A DNA stretch of 53,276 nt from positions 1-53,276 of the forward strand of contig JAJJLU010000014.1 of the NCBI GenBank assembly GCA_023807065.1, given 5' to 3'. Under the pieces are notes generated by a model that was not told where the DNA came from, ran no database searches, and saw nothing but the letters and a program-made list of their open reading frames with translations. Positions 47,888 to 53,276 of this stretch are shown piece by piece (within the stretch, counting starts at the first letter, position 1; every line of letters starts with the position of its first letter). The stretch is from Isotricha intestinalis (lineage: Eukaryota; Ciliophora; Litostomatea; Vestibuliferida; Isotrichidae). The position numbers and the translations under genes were made by a program.

Positions 47888-49339
47888 ATGGGAAATTGTT
47901 GTTCAGAAAAGCCCTTCCAAATAGAACGTTCTGATAAAAAATCATTATCTTCAAATAGAGTAGATAGTTTTTCTAAAATATCAGATTTTAGAAAAATATA
48001 TGAATACCTGTCAACATTAGGAGCAGGTTCATTTGGAAAAGTTCGTTTGTTTAGAAATAAAACATATAAAAATTTAAAATTTGCAATAAAAACATTAAAA
48101 AAAGAAGGTATTTCAAAAACAATGTATGAATGTTTAATTCAAGAGATAAATATATTACGTTCATTAGATCATCCTTATATAGTAAAATATTATGAAACTT
48201 ATGAAGATGATTTTTCTATTAATATTGTTATGGAATATTTACCAGGAGATAACTTATTTAAATATATTTCATTAAAAAAACATTATAATTTTACAGAAAA
48301 AGATATGTCAGAAACAATATTTATATTATTAAAAGCATTATTATTTTGTCACAATCATGGTATAATTCATAGAGATGTAAAACCAGAAAATATATTATTT
48401 GAAAAAAATAATGATTATTCAACTTTAAAATTAATTGATTTTGGTTTAGCAACTAATATTCACAAAAAAGATAAAAAAACAGTAGGAAGTCCATATTATA
48501 TGTCTCCAGAAATAATTAAAGGTAACTTAAATTCAAAAACAGATTTATGGTCAGTTGGAATAATGTTACACTATATGTTAACTGGACAATTTCCATTTGA
48601 ACCAGATGAAAAAAATAATATATTTGATATTATTACAAAAAAAAAATTTGATGATTCTATAATTAATAAATGCAAATGTACTCCTGAAGCAAAAGACTTA
48701 GTTTGTAAATTAATTGTTAAAGATGTTAACAAAAGATTATCAGCTAAAGAAGCTTTAAATCATCCTTGGTTTAAAAGATTTGAAGATGAAATTATGGATA
48801 ATCAATTTACATTTGATAATTCAATGATAGAAATGTTAAAACAATTTTCAAAAAAAAATTTTTTTCAGAAAGAAATTTATTTTTTTATGGCAAAAATAGC
48901 AGAAGGAAAAGAAGTGAAAAAATATAGATCTATGTTTAATAAATTTGATATTAATAATGTAGGTGTTTTAACATTTGAAGATTTAAAAATATCAATAAAA
49001 GAATTTAATTTAAATATATCAGAACAAGATTTAAATATTATTTGGAATGGTATTGATTTTCATAAAGATGGAAAAGTAAATTATACTGAATTTTTAGCTG
49101 CAATGACTGCTTCAAGTGAGTTAAATAAAGAAGAAAAAGAATGGAGTGCTTTTAAATATTTTGAAGATAGTAATCAAGTTGGTTATATTACTTATAATTC
49201 TTTATTACAAGCCACTCATGCTTTTAAATTAGCTATTAATGAAGAAGAAATTAAAAAAACTTTTCAAAAAGAAAATCAAGAAAAAATTGATTTTAATATG
49301 TTTAAAAAATTAATTGAAGAAAATAATGAAAATGAATGA
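47888..49339 (+). CDS. Calcium-dependent protein kinase (CDPK)
   Basis: 483 residues. MGNCCSE gives a Gly2 myristoylation site with adjacent Cys for palmitoylation, so membrane anchoring is expected. The kinase domain (about 39-297) has GAGSFG (45-50), Lys68, HRDVKPEN (161-168), DFG (184-186), GSPYYMSPE and the usual end HPWFKRF. An autoinhibitory/junction helix (about 310-335) follows, then the calmodulin-like domain. EF1 is DINNVGVLTFED (354-365). EF2 is the canonical DFHKDGKVNYTE (390-401). EF3 is degenerate (426-437), and EF4 is shortened without a normal loop. CDPKs are typical of ciliates, apicomplexans and plants and couple calcium to phosphorylation. Stop is TGA. Confidence 0.93.
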   Translation: MGNCCSEKPFQIERSDKKSLSSNRVDSFSKISDFRKIYEYLSTLGAGSFGKVRLFRNKTYKNLKFAIKTLKKEGISKTMYECLIQEINILRSLDHPYIVKYYETYEDDFSINIVMEYLPGDNLFKYISLKKHYNFTEKDMSETIFILLKALLFCHNHGIIHRDVKPENILFEKNNDYSTLKLIDFGLATNIHKKDKKTVGSPYYMSPEIIKGNLNSKTDLWSVGIMLHYMLTGQFPFEPDEKNNIFDIITKKKFDDSIINKCKCTPEAKDLVCKLIVKDVNKRLSAKEALNHPWFKRFEDEIMDNQFTFDNSMIEMLKQFSKKNFFQKEIYFFMAKIAEGKEVKKYRSMFNKFDINNVGVLTFEDLKISIKEFNLNISEQDLNIIWNGIDFHKDGKVNYTEFLAAMTASSELNKEEKEWSAFKYFEDSNQVGYITYNSLLQATHAFKLAINEEEIKKTFQKENQEKIDFNMFKKLIEENNENE

Positions 49340-49486
49340 TTTTAAGATTTTGTTGGTAAAATTTAATATATATTATTTTTAATATATTTTATTGTGTAAA
49401 AAAGAATAAAGGTAATTTTTTTTCGAAACACATTAATTTTTATATTAAATATAATAAAAAAATTTAAATAAATAATTAAATTTGAT

Positions 49487-50464
49487 TTAAGAATTTTTTG
49501 AAAATATAGGATAATATTTTTGATTTCCTAAAAATTTTGGTTTTTCAAAATATCCTCCATAGGGATTAGTATTATTATCAAAAAACTTTTTATCATTTTC
49601 ATTATTTTTATTACCTCTATGACTAAAACTTTTATATTTCTTTTTCATTTTTGGAGTATTGATTTTTGCTTGAATTGTATTTTTTATTCTCATTGGTATT
49701 TTTAATTTATTGGTATTTTTATCTTTTAAATTTACATTTTCATTCAGAATCATTTCTACTTTTTCAATATAACTTTTAGGGCAATTTGGTTCAGTTAATT
49801 TCTTAATTACATCTTTTCCTAATCTTTGATTAAGTAAATTTAGCATTTCTGCATTATTCATTATTTTCATAATTAATTCATTTGAATTAATATTATTTCC
49901 ATTCATATTATTATTATCAAAACTTTGTGTCTTATTTTTTTTTTCTTCTAAAGAATTTCTATTATATTGAAAATGTAATCTAACAGCATTTTTTAATTTT
50001 ATTTTATCATTTTCTATATTTCTAAAAGTTTTAGAAAATTGTTTTGCTTCAGGAACGTTACCATTAAAAAGTTCTCTTTTTGGAGATTTTGAATTATATT
50101 TTTTTATTATATCATTACTACTTGTTCTTAAATCTTCATTTGCATCAGATGAAAAAATATTTTCCGAAATTTGCTTTGCTATTGTTTCTTGCCTAGCATC
50201 ATTTGACAATGATAATGTTTTATTTTCTGTGAATAATGCTTTAATTGCAAAAATTGCTTGTTTTAAATCTTCTATTAATTCTTCAATTAAATTTATGGTT
50301 GGTTTTTTATTTATATAATATTCTTCTAAAGTTGTTATTGAATTTAAAATATTTTTTAACTTATCTAAAGAATTTGTTCTAGATTCAAGCTTTCTTATTA
50401 AATAATGGATTAATATTGGATTTTCTTTAGATATTGAAGTTTTTGTATCAAGATTATAAGACAT
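49487..50464 (-). CDS. Hypothetical helical, Asn/Lys-rich protein
   Basis: 325 residues. The first 90 look helical and may form a small domain (YLIRKLESRTNSLDKL, EELIEDLKQAIFAIKALF). The rest is Lys/Asn/Ser-rich, with an NNNMNGNNINSN run near 190-200, a second short helical region (about 195-245), and an aromatic end containing NPYGGYFEKPKF. No known domain, signal or membrane helix. Convergent with the CDPK gene and only 57 bases upstream-side from the trypsin-fold/LRR gene, with which it runs head-to-tail. Function unknown. Confidence 0.6.
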   Translation of the reverse strand: MSYNLDTKTSISKENPILIHYLIRKLESRTNSLDKLKNILNSITTLEEYYINKKPTINLIEELIEDLKQAIFAIKALFTENKTLSLSNDARQETIAKQISENIFSSDANEDLRTSSNDIIKKYNSKSPKRELFNGNVPEAKQFSKTFRNIENDKIKLKNAVRLHFQYNRNSLEEKKNKTQSFDNNNMNGNNINSNELIMKIMNNAEMLNLLNQRLGKDVIKKLTEPNCPKSYIEKVEMILNENVNLKDKNTNKLKIPMRIKNTIQAKINTPKMKKKYKSFSHRGNKNNENDKKFFDNNTNPYGGYFEKPKFLGNQKYYPIFSKNS

Positions 50465-50521
50465 TATTATTTTTTATATTTTATTACATTTAAATTATAA
50501 AATTTTTATTGAATAAAATAT

Positions 50522-51943
50522 TTATTTATTATCAATTTTAGATATACCTGTTATAATTTGTTTATTATCTAATTTCAATGAATTAATTATATTTTCTGCT
50601 TCTATTGTAATCTTATTTCTATTCATATTTATTGTTATAATATTTGTTTTTGTTAAAAATTGTAATCCTTTATTAGTTAAATTAATTTGAATAATAATTA
50701 AATTTTCTAATTTTTCCCAATTTACATTAACTAAATTTTTAATTCCTTTATCACCGATTTTTGGATTTTCTGATAAATTTAATTTGATTAATGTATGTTT
50801 AAAATCACATTTACATAAATCTATAATTCCTTTTTCTGAAATATTATTGTTTGATAATTCCAATTCATTTAGTGTTCTAAAATTACATTGAAATAATACT
50901 GATAAACCTTCATCTCCAATATCATTTGATTCTAAATTTAATTTTTTTAAACTTTGTAACCTTGAATTTATTATATTCTTTATGCCTTTGTCTTTAATAT
51001 TATTATTAGCTAAATTTAAGTCTATAATATTTGAAAATTGATAGACTTCAAAATTTTTCATATCATTACAATTTAAGTTTTTATTTGATAAATCTAAAGA
51101 AATAACTGTAGACTCATCAATAAATTTTCTTTTTTTTTCTTTGATATAATAAATTAATTTAATAGTATCTTTCTCAAAAATGTTACCATAATTTAGTTGA
51201 TTCTTTTCATTACATGAAATATTTAAACCAAAAATATAATATTTATTGTCTACTTTCTTAATTAAAGGAGCACCGTTTTCTCCCTTAACACAAGGAAATT
51301 TATAAGTAATTGTATTATCACTTTGAGTTTCAGCATTTGTAACTCCATAAAATAATTCACCATTAATATTATATCCATATATATTAATTTCTATAGATGG
51401 TAAAGAATCAATTTCTTGATAATCAATTCCTAAATAATAATTTGATATCTTGCTTTTAAATATTATAATTGCCCAATTATCTTCATCTAAATGATTTTTT
51501 CCATAATTTTTTGTTATTTTCTTAAAATCAATATCTTTATATATTTTTCCGTTTGAATGTTTGTATGATATATTTGAAAAAAATTTTTTTGTTTCAAAAT
51601 CATAAATATTCGATGCTGATGTTAATACTATATTTTCACTTATTAAACTTGCAGTTCCTTTACCTTTTATTTTATCTTTTTCAAATTCTAATATACCAAT
51701 ACAATTTTCAGGATATTTATTTATATTATTTACTTTATTATTTTGATTAGTATTCAAATCCTCTTGAAAAATTTCATCATCTTTTTCATTTATATTTTCA
51801 AAATTGTTAATATTTTCTATTTCTTCATTATCTTCTTTTGTTTTTGGCTCAATTCTTAATATATTTTTTGATGAATTATAATTATTTGTTTGAGATTCAA
51901 GAATCAAAAAATTCAGTTTATTTTTTGATGAATCAGAACCCAT
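50522..51943 (-). CDS. Trypsin-fold pseudoprotease fused to leucine-rich repeats
   Basis: 473 residues. MGSDSS gives a potential Gly2 myristoylation site. After an acidic linker comes a chymotrypsin/V8-like domain (about 78-265): ISENIVLTSASNIYD marks the His box, but the catalytic His is Ser111. DNWAII marks the Asp box, with Asn156 at the usual Asp position and Asp155 one off. GENGAPLI marks the Ser box, but GDSGG's Ser is Asn223. The triad is therefore lost. Residues about 279-465 form leucine-rich repeats of the RNI-like type, with LDLSNKNL, LNLANNNIKDKGI, LNLESNDIGDEGL and LELSNNNISEKGI. LRRs usually bind proteins. The combination suggests a cytosolic binding protein, possibly membrane-tethered. 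The fusion is unusual; function unknown. Confidence 0.8.
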   Translation of the reverse strand: MGSDSSKNKLNFLILESQTNNYNSSKNILRIEPKTKEDNEEIENINNFENINEKDDEIFQEDLNTNQNNKVNNINKYPENCIGILEFEKDKIKGKGTASLISENIVLTSASNIYDFETKKFFSNISYKHSNGKIYKDIDFKKITKNYGKNHLDEDNWAIIIFKSKISNYYLGIDYQEIDSLPSIEINIYGYNINGELFYGVTNAETQSDNTITYKFPCVKGENGAPLIKKVDNKYYIFGLNISCNEKNQLNYGNIFEKDTIKLIYYIKEKKRKFIDESTVISLDLSNKNLNCNDMKNFEVYQFSNIIDLNLANNNIKDKGIKNIINSRLQSLKKLNLESNDIGDEGLSVLFQCNFRTLNELELSNNNISEKGIIDLCKCDFKHTLIKLNLSENPKIGDKGIKNLVNVNWEKLENLIIIQINLTNKGLQFLTKTNIITINMNRNKITIEAENIINSLKLDNKQIITGISKIDNK

Positions 51944-52180
51944 AATAAATATTTAATATTATTTATAAATTGAAAAACTTTTTTTAAACTTGATATATTT
52001 AATTTTAATATTATTCAATTTAATATGTGGTAACTTATATTTTTGATTGATGAGGAAATTACAAGTGCATTTATTTTTTATATTTCGATGATTGTATATT
52101 TAATGTTATATTATTTTAATATTTTTTATTATATTATTTTATAAAAAAGAATATATTATTTTAATTATTTAAAAGAAATT

Positions 52181-53017
52181 ATGGTAGAAAAGATGTCTAC
52201 GAATAATAATATTGACATTAAGGAATTTTTGAAAACTTATTTTCAAATTGAAAAAGAAATTCTAAGCAAAGAAGAATTTAAAGAAGAAATATATAAAGAA
52301 TTAAAAGAAAATATAAAAAAATACCCAATTGATCCTCAAAAATTTATAGAAGTTACAAATAAAAACTATAACAATGACCTAATGTTTATCTCATATCCTA
52401 AAGAAAATCTATTAATATTATTATTAAATAATATATATTTATGTATCCAGAATAAAAAATTTGTTTTTCATTTTTTTCTTTTAAATTCATTTAATGAAAT
52501 AACAAATGATAATATAATTATTCTACAGAATTTATTCTCCCAAAATTTAATTTCATTTAATTCATTAGATCTTAAAGCATTAACTGATAATTTTAATCCA
52601 AGATTATTGTTAACGTTACTTGGAGTAAGACAAACAGTAGGGAGTTTAAATAATCATTTACCACCGGATATAAATATATTAAAAAGTAAATTTATAGAAA
52701 AAAATAATCCGAAATCAATATTAACAGTAGGAGCAAGAGCCTTATGTAAGCATTGTCATAGAAGTGTAACAGATCCTTTTTGGCCATTACAAAAAGGTAA
52801 AGACAAAGAAAAAAATGATAATGCTAATATAATGTTAAATTTATTTTTAGAAAATTGTATTTGGATTAATATTCATGGATTACCTCATCAAATTGGTATA
52901 ATTGAATTAAGAAATGATAAAGGTTATGGGATAAGATGGGAAGTTGAAAGTTGCTTTTTCAGAGGATTTCTAGAACCACAAATTGAAAATGGACATGAGA
53001 AACATTGGATTCATTAA
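52181..53017 (+). CDS. Conserved uncharacterised eukaryotic protein
   Basis: 278 residues. The N-terminal half (about 1-150) is helical and divergent. The C-terminal half (about 180-278) is strongly patterned: VGARALCKHCHRS, then DPFWP.., GLPHQIGIIELR, GYGIRWEVE, FFRGFLEPQ, NGHEKHWIH. From memory, this matches a conserved family in plants and protists (GARALxKHxHRS ... YGARW ... FIGFLEPxxxxGHxxxWxH) of unknown biochemistry. The many His, Cys and Trp could build a metal or nucleotide site, but that is a guess. The start may be Met1 or Met5 (MSTNN). It is the last gene before the right telomere, about 195 bases from the array. Confidence 0.7.
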   Translation: MVEKMSTNNNIDIKEFLKTYFQIEKEILSKEEFKEEIYKELKENIKKYPIDPQKFIEVTNKNYNNDLMFISYPKENLLILLLNNIYLCIQNKKFVFHFFLLNSFNEITNDNIIILQNLFSQNLISFNSLDLKALTDNFNPRLLLTLLGVRQTVGSLNNHLPPDINILKSKFIEKNNPKSILTVGARALCKHCHRSVTDPFWPLQKGKDKEKNDNANIMLNLFLENCIWINIHGLPHQIGIIELRNDKGYGIRWEVESCFFRGFLEPQIENGHEKHWIH

Positions 53018-53211
53018 TAACAATATTTTTTTAGGAATTAAAAAATATAATAAATTTTGTATGCTCAAATATTTTACCATTTTTATTAATTGTTATTAAT
53101 TATTATAATTTACATTTTTAAAAATTTTTGAAATATTTTTTTTGATTAATATAAATAAATTAGGTATATTATTATCACTTTCATTTAATGAATTATAAAT
53201 TAACTCTTTAT
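53018..53211. other. Right subtelomere
   Basis: Only 194 AT-rich bases separate the last stop codon from the telomere repeats. No repeat or gene is seen, so the 3' UTR of the last gene probably fills much of it. This compact end is typical of macronuclear minichromosomes. Confidence 0.6.
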
Positions 53212-53276
53212 GGGGATTGGGGATTGGGGATTGGGGATTGGGGATTGGGGATTGGGGATTGGGATTGGGGATTGGG
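53212..53276. repeat. Right telomere, GGGGATT array
   Basis: About nine tandem GGGGATT units run to the end of the sequence, with the G-strand 5'->3' toward the end. One unit at 53261-53266 is six bases (GGGATT). Together with the left array it shows that the whole chromosome is present. Confidence 0.95.

Noticed and set aside
1..53276. tRNA, rRNA or CRISPR-like arrays
   Set aside because: I scanned the spacers for tRNA-like arms, GC-rich structured RNA and spaced repeats and saw none that I could support.

Overview
The window is a complete small linear chromosome. It starts with a C-rich array of 7-base CCCCAAT units and ends with the complementary GGGGATT array, with coding sequence reaching within about 1 kb (left) and 0.2 kb (right) of the caps. 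It is very AT-rich (roughly 80% by eye), gene-dense, and almost intron-free; one 43-base GT..AG intron can be demonstrated. TAA, TGA and TAG all close long reading frames, so the nuclear code looks standard. The gene content (CEP290-like ciliary transition-zone protein, CIMIP2/FAM166-like microtubule inner protein, CDPK, large Cys-rich surface proteins) and the telomere-to-telomere minichromosome suggest a ciliate macronuclear chromosome. A standard-code lineage such as a litostome (for example trichostome/rumen ciliates) is my inference; the 43-base intron argues against heterotrichs, which use about 15-base introns. Species is not determined.

Layout. 1-1025: telomere and subtelomere with a decayed membrane-protein gene. 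1026-9536: Cys-rich surface protein, RING/TRAF-type zinc finger protein, and a 1735-residue EGF/polycystin-like membrane protein. 9684-13582: HP1-like chromodomain protein, a gene relic, a membrane-anchored pepsin-like protein that lacks its catalytic Asp motifs, and a short coiled-coil protein. 14237-20033: ABHD-type hydrolase, then a head-to-tail group of zinc-finger and WD40 genes. 20111-21955: type I membrane protein. 22870-38880: a CEP290-like gene and its 5'-truncated near-identical copy, in direct orientation, on either side of a dynamin-like GTPase gene. 39014-45798: two small genes, a spliced DHHC palmitoyltransferase, a probable ciliary protein, an FKBP pseudogene, another relic and a CIMIP2-like gene. 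46044-53017: two kinases (one DFD-type, one CDPK), a hypothetical protein, a trypsin-fold/LRR protein with a degenerate triad, and a conserved uncharacterised protein. Then the right telomere.

No operon logic applies. Genes sit as divergent pairs with 90-250 base shared upstream regions and convergent pairs with short shared 3' regions. Functional themes are cilia/basal body, calcium (EF-hands in the CEP290-like protein, CDPK and a calmodulin-like protein), surface/secretory membrane proteins, and RING/TRAF-WD40 proteins that may act in ubiquitin signalling. The most interesting features are the 5.9-kb direct duplication with divergence only at its two edges, the pair of pseudoproteases, and at least four decayed genes in the gaps.
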